Shown here piece by piece: positions 1 through 9,105 of a DNA stretch of 64,000 nt. The first letter of the stretch is position 1, and every line of letters begins with the position of its first letter. This DNA is from Oceanisphaera pacifica (GTDB lineage Bacteria; Pseudomonadota; Gammaproteobacteria; Enterobacterales; Aeromonadaceae). Location: assembly GCF_017498065.1 (NCBI RefSeq), contig NZ_JAGDFX010000006.1:62001-126000 (forward strand), read 5' to 3'. The translations under genes and the position numbers were made by a program. The notes beneath the pieces were generated by a model. The model was not told the DNA's origin and made no database searches. It worked only from the letters and a program-made list of their open reading frames with translations.

Positions 1-1452
1 ATTATTAAGCCAGAGCAATGGCTAGTCATTGATAAGTTTGCCGAAGAAAGCAGCATTTATGGCAGTATTCGCCTCACCACTCGCCAAACGTTTCAGTTTC
101 ATGGTGTGCTTAAGCGCGATATTAAGCACATGCACCAAACCCTGAACAGTACTGGCATTGACTCCATTGCGACTGCGGGTGATGTAAACCGTAACGTGCT
201 GTGCTCTAGTAACCCTGTCGAGTCTGAGTTACACCAAGAAGCCTATGAGTGGGCAAAGAGGATTTCTGAACATTTACTGCCGAAAACCCGTGCTTATGTT
301 GAAATTTGGTTAGATGGCGAGCGCTTAGACACGCCAGATGAAGAGCCTATTTTAGGCTCGACCTATTTGCCGCGTAAGTTTAAAACCACAGTAGTGGTGC
401 CGCCGCATAACGATGTGGACGTGCACGCTAACGACTTAAACTTTGTGGCCATTGCCGAACACGGCAAGCTGGTGGGCTTTAACGTCTTGGTAGGCGGTGG
501 TCTGGCCATGACTCACGGTGATACTGCGACCTATCCACGTAAAGCTACCGACTTTGGTTTTATTCCCGTCTCTCATGCGCTCGCTATTGCTGAGGCAGTG
601 GTGACCACGCAGCGTGATATGGGCAACCGTGTGGAGCGTAAAAACGCCAAAACCAAATACACGCTTGAGCGCGTTGGTATCGACGTATTTAAGGCTGAAG
701 TAGAAAAGCGCGCTGGAATTGAGTTTGCCGAAGTTCGCCCGTATGAGTTTACTAGCCGTGGCGATCGTTTTGGTTGGGTAGACGGTATTGATGGTAAGCA
801 GCACTTAACACTGTTTATTGAAAATGGCCGAATTCTAGATTACCCGGGCAAGCCATTAAAAACTGGCATGCGTGAGATTGCTAAGGTGCACCAAGGTGAT
901 TTTCGTCTAACCGCTAATCAAAACTTAATTATTGCCGGTGTGCCACCAGAGAATAAAGCTCAAATTGAACAACTGGCGCGTGAGCACGGCCTGATTGAAG
1001 AAAGCATTTCTGATCAGCGTAAAAGCTCGATGGCTTGTGTTGCATTACCCACCTGCCCATTAGCCATGGCGGAATCGGAGCGGGTGTTGCCGGAATATGT
1101 GACCGAGCTAGAAGGCTATTTGTCTAAGCACAATATTACTGATGACAATATTATCTTTCGTGTCACCGGTTGCCCGAATGGTTGTGGTCGTGCCATGCTG
1201 GCCGAAGTAGGTTTAGTGGGTAAAGCGCCCGGTCGTTATAACTTACACCTAGGTGGTAACCGTGAAGGTACCCGTATTCCACGTATGTACAAAGAGAACA
1301 TTACCGACCGTCAGATCATGGAAGAGCTGGATCAGTTAATTGGTCGCTGGTCGGCTGAGCGAAATAGCGGTGAAGGCTTTGGTGACTTTGTGATCCGTGC
1401 CGGTATTATTGCCCCTGTTATCGACTCGGCAAGGGACTTTTATGCAGTCTAG
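1..1452 (+). CDS. cysI: Sulfite reductase hemoprotein beta subunit (5' truncated by window edge)
   Basis: This is the siroheme/4Fe-4S subunit of assimilatory NADPH-sulfite reductase, which reduces sulfite to sulfide in the cytoplasm. The reading frame is open from base 1 and ends at a TAG at 1450, giving 483 residues; the family is near 570, so roughly 85 N-terminal residues lie upstream. The cluster ligands are visible as the ACVALPTC motif (about 1031-1056) followed by TGCPNGCG (about 1165-1188), and the downstream stretch [13 protein letters not shown] is near-identical to enteric CysI. An apparent GTG start at 106 is only an internal codon, because the frame upstream of it encodes normal CysI sequence. 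cysJ is expected just outside the window. cysH overlaps its end by 11 bp, so the genes are co-transcribed. Confidence 0.97.
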   Translation: MIKPEQWLVIDKFAEESSIYGSIRLTTRQTFQFHGVLKRDIKHMHQTLNSTGIDSIATAGDVNRNVLCSSNPVESELHQEAYEWAKRISEHLLPKTRAYVEIWLDGERLDTPDEEPILGSTYLPRKFKTTVVVPPHNDVDVHANDLNFVAIAEHGKLVGFNVLVGGGLAMTHGDTATYPRKATDFGFIPVSHALAIAEAVVTTQRDMGNRVERKNAKTKYTLERVGIDVFKAEVEKRAGIEFAEVRPYEFTSRGDRFGWVDGIDGKQHLTLFIENGRILDYPGKPLKTGMREIAKVHQGDFRLTANQNLIIAGVPPENKAQIEQLAREHGLIEESISDQRKSSMACVALPTCPLAMAESERVLPEYVTELEGYLSKHNITDDNIIFRVTGCPNGCGRAMLAEVGLVGKAPGRYNLHLGGNREGTRIPRMYKENITDRQIMEELDQLIGRWSAERNSGEGFGDFVIRAGIIAPVIDSARDFYAV

Positions 1453-2209
1453 TTTACTTCCCAGCTTAGCTGAGCTGAACGGTCTAAATAGCGTTGAGCG
1501 AGCGGCGGCCCTGGCCCCGCTTAATCAAGATCTAGCTGCCATGAGTGCGCCCGAACGGGTGCGCTGGGCACTGGAGCATCTACCAGGTGCGCCCGTGTTG
1601 TCGTCAAGCTTTGGTATTCAAGCTGCGGTGATGCTGCATTTGGTTACTCAAGCTAAAGCCGATATTCCCGTCATTTTAACGGATACCGGTTATTTGTTTC
1701 CTGAGACCTATCGTTTTATTGATGAATTGACTGAGCGTTTAGGCTTAAATCTTAAGGTTTATCAAGCCACCCATTCGGCAGCTTGGCAAGAAGCGCGTTA
1801 TGGTCAGTTATGGTGTCAGGGCGAAGAAGGTCTAAGCCGTTATAACCAAATTAATAAGGTTGAGCCCATGCAGCGTGCCTTGCGTGAGCTGGATGCCGGT
1901 ATTTGGTTTTCGGGGCTGCGTCGCAGCCAATCTGAAACTCGGGGCAATTTAGAGGTATTAGGAATACAAGGGGGGCGTTTTAAATTCTTGCCGATCATCG
2001 ACTGGAACAATAAAGACGTGCACTATTACCTAAAGCAGTTCGATTTACCGTATCATCCGTTATGGGAACAAGGATATGTTTCTGTAGGGGATGTACAAAC
2101 CACCGCCAAGTGGGAACCCGGTATGTCTGAGGCTGATACCCGTTTCTTTGGTATGAAGCGCGAATGTGGCCTACATGAATCACAAGAAGTGGACGGCAGT
2201 GGTATCTAG
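1442..2209 (+). CDS. cysH: Phosphoadenosine phosphosulfate (PAPS) reductase
   Basis: Thioredoxin-dependent reductase that converts PAPS to sulfite, supplying the substrate of the cysI product. The 255-residue protein has the PAPS-binding [10 protein letters not shown] segment, the [11 protein letters not shown] segment and the C-terminal KRECGLHES motif holding the single catalytic cysteine. It lacks the extra cysteine pairs of iron-sulfur APS reductases, which favours PAPS as substrate. I chose the ATG at 1442, preceded by AAGGGA, because it gives the normal family length; an in-frame start at 1397 would add 15 residues lying inside cysI. It overlaps the cysI stop by 11 bp, suggesting translational coupling. 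Confidence 0.95.
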   Translation: MQSSLLPSLAELNGLNSVERAAALAPLNQDLAAMSAPERVRWALEHLPGAPVLSSSFGIQAAVMLHLVTQAKADIPVILTDTGYLFPETYRFIDELTERLGLNLKVYQATHSAAWQEARYGQLWCQGEEGLSRYNQINKVEPMQRALRELDAGIWFSGLRRSQSETRGNLEVLGIQGGRFKFLPIIDWNNKDVHYYLKQFDLPYHPLWEQGYVSVGDVQTTAKWEPGMSEADTRFFGMKRECGLHESQEVDGSGI

Positions 2210-2253
2210 TCTGTGAGGCTTCTTGGTTCAATAAGCCGATAACAGGAGAGTGC

Positions 2254-2661
2254 ATGCGAGTTCAAGAGATAATGACGCGGCGTATTGCCACTGTTCATCA
2301 AGATGATCGGTTAGCGCAGGTGCAAGATATTTTTACCCAGTCTGCTTTTCGTCATTTGTTGGTACTTAATAGCCAAGAAGTCTTATGCGGTATTATTAGT
2401 CATGCCGATATGACCCGTGCCCTCAGCCCTTATCTAGGCACGGATGCTGAGGTTGAGCGCGATCGAGACACCCTACAGCGCCGTGTACATCAGGTGATGA
2501 GCCGAGATGTGATTACCATTACCGGCGCTGCAACCCTAGAAAGTGCGGCGCGTATTATGCTAGAGCATAATATTGGCTGTTTACCCGTAATGGAGCAGGA
2601 CAAGCTGGTCGGCTTGGTGTCGTGGAAAGATTTACTGCGCCAGTTTATCGCTAAAACATAG
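2254..2661 (+). CDS. Small stand-alone CBS-pair protein
   Basis: A 135-residue protein made of two CBS motifs (about residues 1-60 and 75-133) with no attached enzyme domain. Both repeats show the usual pattern, an MTRR/MSRD start, then the HLLVL or IGCLPVM strand and GIISHADM or GLVSWKDL end. CBS pairs commonly bind adenine nucleotides. It follows cysH by 44 bp with a good AGGAG site before the ATG and no terminator in between, so it is probably part of the cysIH transcript. A role in sensing adenylated sulfur intermediates or energy charge is possible from context but is only inference. No specific gene name is justified. Confidence 0.85.
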   Translation: MRVQEIMTRRIATVHQDDRLAQVQDIFTQSAFRHLLVLNSQEVLCGIISHADMTRALSPYLGTDAEVERDRDTLQRRVHQVMSRDVITITGAATLESAARIMLEHNIGCLPVMEQDKLVGLVSWKDLLRQFIAKT

Positions 2662-2666
2662 CTTTA

Positions 2667-2690
2667 AGCCGTCAGCTGTCAGCCGTCAGT
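2667..2690 (+). repeat. Heptamer tandem repeat, AGCYGTC type
   Basis: Three consecutive 7-bp units AGCCGTC, AGCTGTC, AGCCGTC followed by AGT begin six bases after the CBS gene stop. Related degenerate units occur after cysG (4321) and on both sides of the murA terminator (24285 and, inverted, 24387). In both sulfur-gene copies a CCGGA hairpin follows 30-40 bp downstream. Confidence 0.6.
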
Positions 2691-2720
2691 TAAAAGCATC
2701 TCTGTCTCTGCTGCATTGTC

Positions 2721-2750
2721 ATGCCGGACTTGCTCCGGTATCTTTCTTTG
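2721..2750 (+). terminator. REP-like hairpin, probable terminator of cysI-cysH-CBS
   Basis: Arms ATGCCGGA (2721-2728) and TCCGGTAT (2734-2741) pair around the 5-base loop CTTGC, with one G-T pair, and are followed by the T-rich tract CTTTCTTTG. The same hairpin with one loop change lies after cysG at 4375. The remaining bases up to about 2845 show nothing else clear. Confidence 0.55.
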
Positions 2751-2847
2751 CGCCACACAAACGACACTATCTTAATTTGTAACGTATGGCGTACAGCTTT
2801 GCTTTCTTTATATTCCTTTTAGGTATAAAAAGTCATTATTTATTCTT

Positions 2848-2875
2848 TTGAGATCTACTGCATATCTATTATAGT
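2848..2875 (+). promoter_or_regulatory. Predicted sigma-70 promoter of cysG
   Basis: TTGAGA (2848-2853), a 16-bp spacer and TATAGT (2870-2875) each match the consensus hexamers at five of six positions. A start about seven bases downstream would give a leader near 26 nt before the cysG ATG at 2908. No CysB site was recognised. Confidence 0.45.
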
Positions 2876-2907
2876 CTCTCTACTTCAACGTATGAGTGGA
2901 AACGACT

Positions 2908-4308
2908 ATGGAACACCTGCCCCTATTTATTAAAATTAAACACCGCCCTTGCTTGGTTGTGGGGGGAGGTGCGGTTGCGGCGCGTAAGGCTCGGGTATTA
3001 CTGGCGCGCGGTGCACGACTAATGGTTGTTGCCCCTGAACTTTGCCCTGAGCTCTCTGCATTACAGTCACAGTTTATTTGGCAAAATGATGTATTTAATG
3101 AAGCCTATTTAGAGCAGCAATTCTTAGTGGTTGCCGCTACCAATAGCACTGAAGTGAATGCCCGTGTCTATCAGGCAGCGAATTTGCGCGGCTTATTAGT
3201 CAATAAAGCCGATGATAGCAAACGTTCTGCGGTGATCTTTCCCTCTATTGTTGAGCGTTTACCGCTACAAGTGGCTTTTAGTACCGGTGGTAATGCACCT
3301 TGGCTGGCACGGTTATTACGTGCGCGCTTAGATGCTATTTTACCCAAGCACTGGGGCACACTAAGTCGGGTGGCAGGCAAGTTTCGCCACAAGGTGCAAA
3401 GCAGCTTTGCGACTCCTGCTGAGCGTCGTCGGTTTTGGGCTCGCGCCGCCGACGACGTCACTCTTAATCATCTGTTAGCCCAAGGGAAAATTGCCGAAGC
3501 CGAGCGCTGGTTAAAGCAGTCGATAGCTAAACCGCAAGTAGGCGAGGTAATCTTGGTGGGGGCGGGTCCAGGGGATCCTGATCTACTCACCGTTAAGGCC
3601 TTAAATGAATTACAAAAGGCCGAAGTGGTGCTGTTTGACCAATTAGTGTCGCCGGAAATCTTGGCGCTGATCCGCCCACAAGCCGAGTTGATTTCGGTGG
3701 GCAAGAAGGCCGGCCACCACAGCGTGCCCCAAGATCAAATCAATCAACTGTTAGTCAAGCAAGCATTGAACGGTAAGCGAGTAGTGCGCCTGAAAGGCGG
3801 CGACCCTTTTATGTTTGGTCGTGGCGCCGAAGAGTTGCAAGTATTAAAAGCCGCCGGTATTCCTTTTCAAGTTGTTCCTGGCATTACCGCCGCTGCGGGG
3901 GCTACCGCCTACGCGGGCATTCCACTGACCCATCGTGATCATGCGCAAAGCGCGGTCTTTATTACTGGCCACAGTAAACAAGACGGTAAAGAGCCTAATT
4001 GGGCATCACTGGCACAAAGCCGTCAGACCTTAGTGATTTATATGGGGCTAATGCGCTCGGGGCATATTCAGCAGCGCCTTATCGAGCATGGTTTAGCGCC
4101 CAGTACGCCGGTTGCGTTAATTGAGCGTGGCACTACGCCACAGCAGCGAGTGATTAGTGGCAGTTTAATTGAACTGAGTGCCTTGGCTGAGCAAGTCGTG
4201 AGCCCCTCGTTAATGGTGATCGGTGAAGTGGCTGCCTTATCGGATTCGTTGGCTTGGTTTAATAGCAAAGCCGCGGAGCAGGCACAGACTCAAGAGCAAT
4301 ATGCTTAA
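2908..4308 (+). CDS. cysG: Siroheme synthase (trifunctional CysG)
   Basis: Makes siroheme, the cofactor of the sulfite reductase encoded upstream. The 466-residue protein has an N-terminal precorrin-2 dehydrogenase/ferrochelatase part (about 1-200) with the NAD-binding VVGGGAVAARKA segment, and a C-terminal uroporphyrinogen-III methyltransferase part (about 213-455) with VGAGPGDPDLLT and the conserved LKGGDPFMFGRG segment. Both halves are full length. I chose the ATG at 2908 because MEHLPLFIKIKHRP matches the usual CysG N-terminus; an in-frame GTG at 2896 would add four residues. It is separated from the cysIH transcript by a hairpin and its own predicted promoter. Confidence 0.95.
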   Translation: MEHLPLFIKIKHRPCLVVGGGAVAARKARVLLARGARLMVVAPELCPELSALQSQFIWQNDVFNEAYLEQQFLVVAATNSTEVNARVYQAANLRGLLVNKADDSKRSAVIFPSIVERLPLQVAFSTGGNAPWLARLLRARLDAILPKHWGTLSRVAGKFRHKVQSSFATPAERRRFWARAADDVTLNHLLAQGKIAEAERWLKQSIAKPQVGEVILVGAGPGDPDLLTVKALNELQKAEVVLFDQLVSPEILALIRPQAELISVGKKAGHHSVPQDQINQLLVKQALNGKRVVRLKGGDPFMFGRGAEELQVLKAAGIPFQVVPGITAAAGATAYAGIPLTHRDHAQSAVFITGHSKQDGKEPNWASLAQSRQTLVIYMGLMRSGHIQQRLIEHGLAPSTPVALIERGTTPQQRVISGSLIELSALAEQVVSPSLMVIGEVAALSDSLAWFNSKAAEQAQTQEQYA

Positions 4309-4320
4309 AAGAAAGCGGTA

Positions 4321-4334
4321 AGCTTTCAGCTGTC
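4321..4334 (+). repeat. Heptamer repeat remnant, AGCYGTC type
   Basis: Two adjacent units AGCTTTC and AGCTGTC, then AGAAAAA, lie 12 bases after the cysG stop. Short, but the position (gene end, then hairpin 40 bp later) matches the copy at 2667. Confidence 0.4.
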
Positions 4335-4374
4335 AGAAAAAGATAAACCAAAGTAGCCCCATTGCACCACCTTT

Positions 4375-4400
4375 ATGCCGGACTTGTTCCGGTATTTTTT
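4375..4400 (+). terminator. REP-like hairpin, cysG terminator
   Basis: Arms ATGCCGGA (4375-4382) and TCCGGTAT (4388-4395) around loop CTTGT are followed directly by five further T residues, giving a fair intrinsic terminator. It is the second copy of the hairpin at 2721. Between here and 4532 I see no further gene or clear signal. Confidence 0.6.
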
Positions 4401-4532
4401 GTTTACAAGAAGGTGAAAGGGAAGTGTTAGGGGGAGAGGGGCAAGCCAAGTAAAGACAGCCTCCGTCTGCTATCGGGGAACAAACTTTGCCGTTGGCGGC
4501 GCTGTTTTTTGGCTGATGGCTTGAATCAGTTA

Positions 4533-5336
4533 TTACAGCTTTAATTGGCCGAGTGGGGCCAATAGCTCTTGTAGGTCGTTACGATAATCCGTTGGCGTGT
4601 TTTCGGTGATTAAGCGTGCCAGTTCGTTACCCGTGGTGGTAAAACGATAATAAAGTAATCGCACGCCCTTTCTTTGGGGGGAGAGCGTCATGGGTTGAGT
4701 ATTAAGCGTAACCGCTAAGGGGGCTGTTAGCGATAGCTCCCCAGACTCTAATTCTGCTAAATGTAGTAAGCCCAACTCAGAGAGCTGCAATAGGCCGGCA
4801 TAAGGTAGACGGTAGCGGCCTAAGTTTAACCGCTGCTGGCGTGGGCCTTGCAGTAAGGTTTTATATTGATAGCCAAACAGTAACCGCAAGTTATCATCAC
4901 CAAAGTGACAACTTAACGCACTGGCCTTTTGCAGTAAAAGGGCATCTTTTTGTGTCATATAGCGTAAACAGCTGAGGGCTTGAATAGAGCAATGACCGGG
5001 GTGTAGTACTTCTTGTGACAGGATATTAGCCCAAAATTGCTGCATGGCAGGGTGGCGAATATTTTCAGCCAGTTTTAAGTAATGGCTTAGCCAATCGGGG
5101 TCGGGCTCATTGCCGACTTCATCACCGCCTTGTTTGCTGGCCAGTTCAATAATGGTTTCTAGGTTTTTTTGTCGCGCGGCCTGATCGAGCTGTAATCTCA
5201 CCGTAAAACGCTCACCAAAACTAACTTTGGCATCGCCATGCAGTAAGCCTGCAATGCCTCTTTGTTCGGCTAATTGCAGCAAAAGGGCTTTGCGGTTTCT
5301 TACTTTGCTATCAAGTGTTGCGTTTTTTGGCTTCAT
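4533..5336 (-). CDS. Conserved protein of unknown function (TIGR03899/DUF2806-like)
   Basis: A 267-residue soluble protein without signal peptide or membrane segment. Its central part (about 75-115: DWLSHYLKLAENI, MQQFWANILSQE) resembles the region shared by DUF2806/TIGR03899 proteins of Vibrio- and Alteromonas-like bacteria, which I assign from memory and not from a search. The rest is mixed helix and strand, with two segments rich in Leu (135-195) and a C-terminal TTTGNELARLI stretch typical of the family's last helix. It is transcribed divergently from the 37-residue membrane peptide, 68 bp away. Function is unknown; no catalytic motif is visible. Confidence 0.7.
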   Translation of the reverse strand: MKPKNATLDSKVRNRKALLLQLAEQRGIAGLLHGDAKVSFGERFTVRLQLDQAARQKNLETIIELASKQGGDEVGNEPDPDWLSHYLKLAENIRHPAMQQFWANILSQEVLHPGHCSIQALSCLRYMTQKDALLLQKASALSCHFGDDNLRLLFGYQYKTLLQGPRQQRLNLGRYRLPYAGLLQLSELGLLHLAELESGELSLTAPLAVTLNTQPMTLSPQRKGVRLLYYRFTTTGNELARLITENTPTDYRNDLQELLAPLGQLKL

Positions 5337-5345
5337 CAGTTGCTA

Positions 5346-5375
5346 TTGTTAACTATGTTGTTTTCATGTTAAAAT
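5346..5375 (+). promoter_or_regulatory. Predicted promoter of the small membrane protein gene
   Basis: TTGTTA (5346-5351), an 18-bp spacer and TAAAAT (5370-5375) lie in the 68-bp divergent gap. A start near 5382 would give a leader of about 23 nt containing the GGAG at 5395. Confidence 0.35.
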
Positions 5376-5404
5376 TAGGCCTGAAGTTTTCGACGGAGCT
5401 ATGC

Positions 5405-5518
5405 ATGTACATGCAACAACATCCTAAAGGTAAAACCAGCATGGCCAAGGTGTTATTGTTAATTGGTTACCTCTCAAGCCTAGGTATTTTGGCTACCCTG
5501 ATGACCATCATAGAATAA
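5405..5518 (+). CDS. 37-residue single-span membrane peptide, unknown function
   Basis: ATG at 5405 follows GGAG (5395-5398) with a six-base gap, the best-placed start here; an ATG at 5401 is out of frame and too close. The peptide has a short polar, lysine-containing N-terminus (about 1-15) and one hydrophobic span (about 16-35, VLLLIGYLSSLGILATLM), with a basic residue just before the span, so N-in topology is likely. A larger frame beginning at 5315 overlaps the divergent gene and has no good ribosome site. Promoter, ribosome site and a coherent membrane segment support a real gene. I do not recognise the family. Confidence 0.5.
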   Translation: MYMQQHPKGKTSMAKVLLLIGYLSSLGILATLMTIIE

Positions 5519-5558
5519 GCAGCCTTAAAACATAAGGCCTTGATCAAGCTTAACTATT

Positions 5559-6110
5559 TTAATTTTTTAGTGCACCTTGAATCAGCTGCATTACCTCCAT
5601 TATCTGCTCACTTGTTAATGCCCCCTCTTTGGCAAAAAGTACTGTATCTTGCTGATCTAACAGAATAATAGCTGAGCTTTTAGCGGCTAACTGCCATGTC
5701 TGTGCTACTACTGCGTTTTCATCTAATACGATAGATGACCAAGGGTATTCCCGTTTACTACTTTTGGCGCTGCTGCGCACAAAACTTGACGTACCAAATA
5801 GCGCATCATCGACATTAATAATGGTGACGGTCCGATAACGATTTCGAGGTAGCTTGGCGGCTTTAATGGCGTCAATTAATGGAGCATTTAGCTCTTTAGC
5901 GCGGGTACGACCGGCAATATGCTGTATTAAGCGTACTTTGCCTTTTCCTTTACTAAGCTGCCAATTACGCGCCGTTATGGTGTTGTTGTGAAGGGTTAAT
6001 TCACCTAAATGAGTGACAGATACAGCGGGTATGGGTTGCTGTAATGTGAGATTATGGGCCCAAGTAAAAAAAGGTAGACACGTTAACAAAACGGCTATTT
6101 TTATCGCCAT
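5559..6110 (-). CDS. ytfJ: YtfJ family periplasmic protein
   Basis: A 183-residue protein that matches E. coli YtfJ along its whole length, including IQHIAGRTRAKELNAPLIDAIKAAKLP and the NVDDALFGTSSFVRSS region. Residues 1-18 form a signal peptide ending in TWAH, so it acts in the periplasm. The family has a thioredoxin-like fold but no CxxC pair is present in this sequence. Its biochemical role is not established. It lies downstream of ppa on the same strand, but the strong ppa terminator at 6208-6239 separates the two. Confidence 0.85.
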   Translation of the reverse strand: MAIKIAVLLTCLPFFTWAHNLTLQQPIPAVSVTHLGELTLHNNTITARNWQLSKGKGKVRLIQHIAGRTRAKELNAPLIDAIKAAKLPRNRYRTVTIINVDDALFGTSSFVRSSAKSSKREYPWSSIVLDENAVVAQTWQLAAKSSAIILLDQQDTVLFAKEGALTSEQIMEVMQLIQGALKN

Positions 6111-6207
6111 TAATCATCCCTCAAGCCAGTATTAATTTTATTAGCCTAAATGATGTTAATGAATTGTCAATAGATAAGGTGAAGCGTTAAGCGCCGTACA
6201 CTAAAGA

Positions 6208-6239
6208 TAAAAAAGCCCCCAGTTTATTGGGGGCTTTTA
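6208..6239 (-). terminator. Intrinsic terminator of ppa
   Basis: AAAAGCCCCC (6211-6220) and GGGGGCTTTT (6229-6238) form a perfect 10-bp stem with an 8-base loop; on the minus strand the hairpin ends in a T-run. It follows the ppa stop by about 20 bp. Confidence 0.85.
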
Positions 6240-6261
6240 CAGCTAGCGTTAGCTTCGTTAA

Positions 6262-6792
6262 TTAGGCTTTATTAAAGCGCTCGGCAGATTCTAAAATCTC
6301 TGCTTCAGCCGCAGCTTTATCGCCCCAGCCGTCTAACTTCACCCACTTACCAGACTCTAAATCTTTGTAATGTTCAAAGAAGTGCTGAACCTGAGCTTTA
6401 AGCAAGTCAGACACATCGCTGATATCTTGAATGTGCTCATACTCTTTGCTGAGCTTGCTGTGAGGTACAGCAATAATTTTAGCGTCAACACCCGACTCGT
6501 CGGTCATGTTTAATACACCAACCGGACGGCAGCGAATGACTGAACCCGCTTCTAGTGGGTAGGGGGTGTGTACCAAAACATCTACTGGGTCACCATCTAA
6601 TGACAAGGTATTATTCACATAGCCATAGTTGCATGGGTAAAACATAGGTGTAGACATAAAGCGGTCTACAAATAAGGCGCCTGTGTCTTTGTCTACTTCG
6701 TATTTAATCGGATCGGCATTCTGTGGAATTTCGATCACTACATAAATATCTTCTGGGAGGCTTTTTCCGGCAGGTACCTGATTCAGGCTCAT
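6262..6792 (-). CDS. ppa: Inorganic pyrophosphatase
   Basis: Soluble family I pyrophosphatase that hydrolyses pyrophosphate and pulls biosynthetic reactions forward. The 176-residue length is that of the E. coli enzyme. The N-terminal [25 protein letters not shown] segment and the metal-binding DGDPVDVLV motif (about residues 66-74) are intact, as is the later DAKIIAVP segment. A ribosome site (GAAAGGAAG on the minus strand) precedes the ATG at 6792. It is divergent from mpl across 204 bp that must hold both promoters; a TATAAT-like sequence on the minus strand (6906-6911) is a candidate for ppa, but its -35 is poor. Confidence 0.97.
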   Translation of the reverse strand: MSLNQVPAGKSLPEDIYVVIEIPQNADPIKYEVDKDTGALFVDRFMSTPMFYPCNYGYVNNTLSLDGDPVDVLVHTPYPLEAGSVIRCRPVGVLNMTDESGVDAKIIAVPHSKLSKEYEHIQDISDVSDLLKAQVQHFFEHYKDLESGKWVKLDGWGDKAAAEAEILESAERFNKA

Positions 6793-6996
6793 GACACTTC
6801 CTTTCTCTTATGAGTAACAAAATGAATAACTAACGCGAGCACCATGATGAGCTGGCTTTAGTTATACAAAGGGGTATTGAGGTTAATTATCTTTAATCCG
6901 ATGATATTATAACTACTGTCGTAGAGATCGCCACACTAGTGCCCAAAGTGGTAACAGATTGTTAGAATACCAACCTCACACCAACAGAGAGCCTTC

Positions 6997-8376
6997 ATGC
7001 ATATTCATATCTTAGGTATTTGCGGCACCTTTATGGGCGGCTTAGCCGTATTAGCCAAACAGCTTGGCTATCAGGTAACAGGGAGTGATGCCAATGTCTA
7101 TCCTCCGATGAGCACGCAACTTGCCGAGCAAGGCATTGGTTTAATCGAAGGTTATAACCCTGCACAACTGGATCCCACTCCCGATTTGGTGGTGATTGGT
7201 AACGCCATGAGTCGGGGCAACCCCTGTGTAGAAGCGGTGCTTAATCAACGTATTCCTTATACCTCTGGGCCACAATGGTTGCTAGAGCACGTGTTGCAAG
7301 ACCGCTGGGTGCTAGCGGTGGCGGGCACCCATGGTAAAACCACGACCGCGGGAATGCTGGCATGGATTTTAGAAGATTGTGGCCTTAACCCAGGCTTTCT
7401 GATTGGCGGTGTACCTGGTAACTTTGATGTCTCAGCCCGTTTAGGTGATGCTCCCTTTTTTGTGATTGAAGCTGATGAATATGACAGCGCTTTTTTTGAT
7501 AAGCGCTCTAAGTTTGTACACTATCGGCCCAGTACGCTGATTTTAAATAATCTTGAGTTCGATCATGCCGACATTTTTGACGATCTTGCGGCCATTCAGC
7601 GCCAGTTTCATCATTTATTACGCATGGTTCCCGGCCACGGTCGAGTGCTCACTCCTAGCCAAACCCCAGCACTCAATCAGGTATTAGCTATGGGCTGCTG
7701 GAGTGAGGTGGAATACCTAGGCGAAGAAGGGCTGTGGCAAGCTAAGGCGTTAGAGGCCGATGGCAGTCACTTTGCGGTTTTGCTTGAGGGTAAAAAAGTT
7801 GGTGAGGTGCACTGGGGCTGTATTGGCTTACATAACGTGCACAATGGCTTAATGGCGCTGGCAGCGGCGCGTCATGCAGGCGTGCCTGTGGTTGAGGCTA
7901 TTAAGTCGTTATGCTTATTTGTCTCGCCCAAGCGACGTATGGAGCTAAAGGGCACAGTTAATAACATTAAGGTGTGGGATGATTTTGCTCACCACCCCAC
8001 GGCTATTGCCACTACTTTGGCGGGCTTAGCAGCACAGGTAAATACGGCTCGTCCTGCGCAAGGTGGGCGAATATTGGCGGTATTAGAGCCGCGATCTAAT
8101 ACCATGAAAATGGGCATTCATCAGCAGCCGTTAGCGGATTCATTGCAATTAGCCGATGCCACTTACTTGTTTCGCCCACCAGGGCTGGAATGGGACTTAG
8201 ACGCCGTTGCTAAAGCCTGCCCTGCGGGGCAAGTGTATGAAAATATGGAAGCGCTAATTGCGGCATTAGTGAGCACGGCTAAACCTTATGATCATATTTT
8301 GGTGATGAGTAATGGTGGTTTTGGTGGTATTCATCAGCGCTTGCTAGCCGCACTCACTCAGCCTGTGGAGAAATAA
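6997..8376 (+). CDS. mpl: Murein tripeptide ligase Mpl
   Basis: UDP-N-acetylmuramate:L-alanyl-gamma-D-glutamyl-meso-diaminopimelate ligase, which reattaches recycled tripeptide to UDP-MurNAc in peptidoglycan recycling. The 459-residue protein has the Mur ligase fold: the N-terminal [15 protein letters not shown] segment that separates Mpl from MurC, the ATP loop GTHGKTTT (about residues 110-117), the DEYDSAFFD segment and the C-terminal domain from about 320. Full length for the family. ubiX follows one base after the stop codon, so the two are co-transcribed. TAGAAT at 6963-6968 could be its -10 element, but no good -35 is visible. Confidence 0.95.
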   Translation: MHIHILGICGTFMGGLAVLAKQLGYQVTGSDANVYPPMSTQLAEQGIGLIEGYNPAQLDPTPDLVVIGNAMSRGNPCVEAVLNQRIPYTSGPQWLLEHVLQDRWVLAVAGTHGKTTTAGMLAWILEDCGLNPGFLIGGVPGNFDVSARLGDAPFFVIEADEYDSAFFDKRSKFVHYRPSTLILNNLEFDHADIFDDLAAIQRQFHHLLRMVPGHGRVLTPSQTPALNQVLAMGCWSEVEYLGEEGLWQAKALEADGSHFAVLLEGKKVGEVHWGCIGLHNVHNGLMALAAARHAGVPVVEAIKSLCLFVSPKRRMELKGTVNNIKVWDDFAHHPTAIATTLAGLAAQVNTARPAQGGRILAVLEPRSNTMKMGIHQQPLADSLQLADATYLFRPPGLEWDLDAVAKACPAGQVYENMEALIAALVSTAKPYDHILVMSNGGFGGIHQRLLAALTQPVEK

Positions 8377-8377
8377 T

Positions 8378-9007
8378 ATGAGTACAGCGGATTATCCCCA
8401 TGATAAGCAAATTACCTTGGCCTTATCGGGTGCCTCGGGAGCCCCTTATGCATTATTGCTATTAGAGCGGTTATTGGCTGCTGGGCTGCAAGTGCATTTG
8501 TTGGTGTCGAGTGCGGCGCGAGTGGTGATGGCCACAGAGCAAGGTGAGCAATGGCCGGCTAAGCCGGAGGCGCTCACGGCGTTATTAAGCGAGCGTTATC
8601 AAGCTGGCGCTGCGCAGCTTAAAGTATACGGTAAAGAAGAATGGTTTTCGCCGGTTGCCTCGGGCTCTGGTGCGCCGCGGCGTATGGTGATTTGTCCTTG
8701 CTCCATGGGCACAGTGGCGTCGATTGCGATGGGCATGTCAGATAATTTAATTGAGCGGGCGGCTGATGTGGTGATCAAAGAAAAGGGCCAGCTAATAGTG
8801 GTTCCGCGAGAATCTCCTTACTCAGCGCTACATTTAGAAAATATGCTTAAATTAGCTAACCTTGGGGTGACCATTATGCCGGCGTCGCCGGGCTTTTATC
8901 ACCAGCCCACCAGCATCGCTGATTTAGTTGATTTTATGGTGGCACGTATTCTCGATCACCTAGACTTAGAGCATGGCTTAGTCACACGTTGGGGCTATGG
9001 GCATTAA
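8378..9007 (+). CDS. ubiX: Flavin prenyltransferase UbiX
   Basis: Makes prenylated FMN for the UbiD decarboxylase in ubiquinone synthesis. The 209-residue protein has the flavin-binding [18 protein letters not shown] segment near residue 17, [15 protein letters not shown] in the middle and the [18 protein letters not shown] motif that marks the family. It is about 20 residues longer than the E. coli enzyme at the N-terminus. The start at 8378 follows the mpl stop by one base and has GGAG upstream. A bidirectional terminator follows at 9051. Confidence 0.95.
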   Translation: MSTADYPHDKQITLALSGASGAPYALLLLERLLAAGLQVHLLVSSAARVVMATEQGEQWPAKPEALTALLSERYQAGAAQLKVYGKEEWFSPVASGSGAPRRMVICPCSMGTVASIAMGMSDNLIERAADVVIKEKGQLIVVPRESPYSALHLENMLKLANLGVTIMPASPGFYHQPTSIADLVDFMVARILDHLDLEHGLVTRWGYGH

Positions 9008-9050
9008 AGTACTGCACTCAGCGTTACGCTCAAGTACAAGATTTCATGTA

Positions 9051-9082
9051 AAAAAACACCGCCTTATTAGAGGCGGTGTTTT
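9051..9082. terminator. Bidirectional terminator between ubiX and darP
   Basis: AAACACCGCCT (9054-9064) and AGGCGGTGTTT (9071-9081) form an 11-bp stem with a 6-base loop, with A/T runs on both sides, between two convergent genes. Confidence 0.85.
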
Positions 9083-9105
9083 GCTTTCAGCTTGCTGCTA
9101 TTTTT

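Noticed and set aside
436-804. Minus-strand frame of 122 codons
   Set aside because: Lies wholly inside cysI on the other strand; the cysI frame matches the family throughout and this one has no known match or ribosome site.
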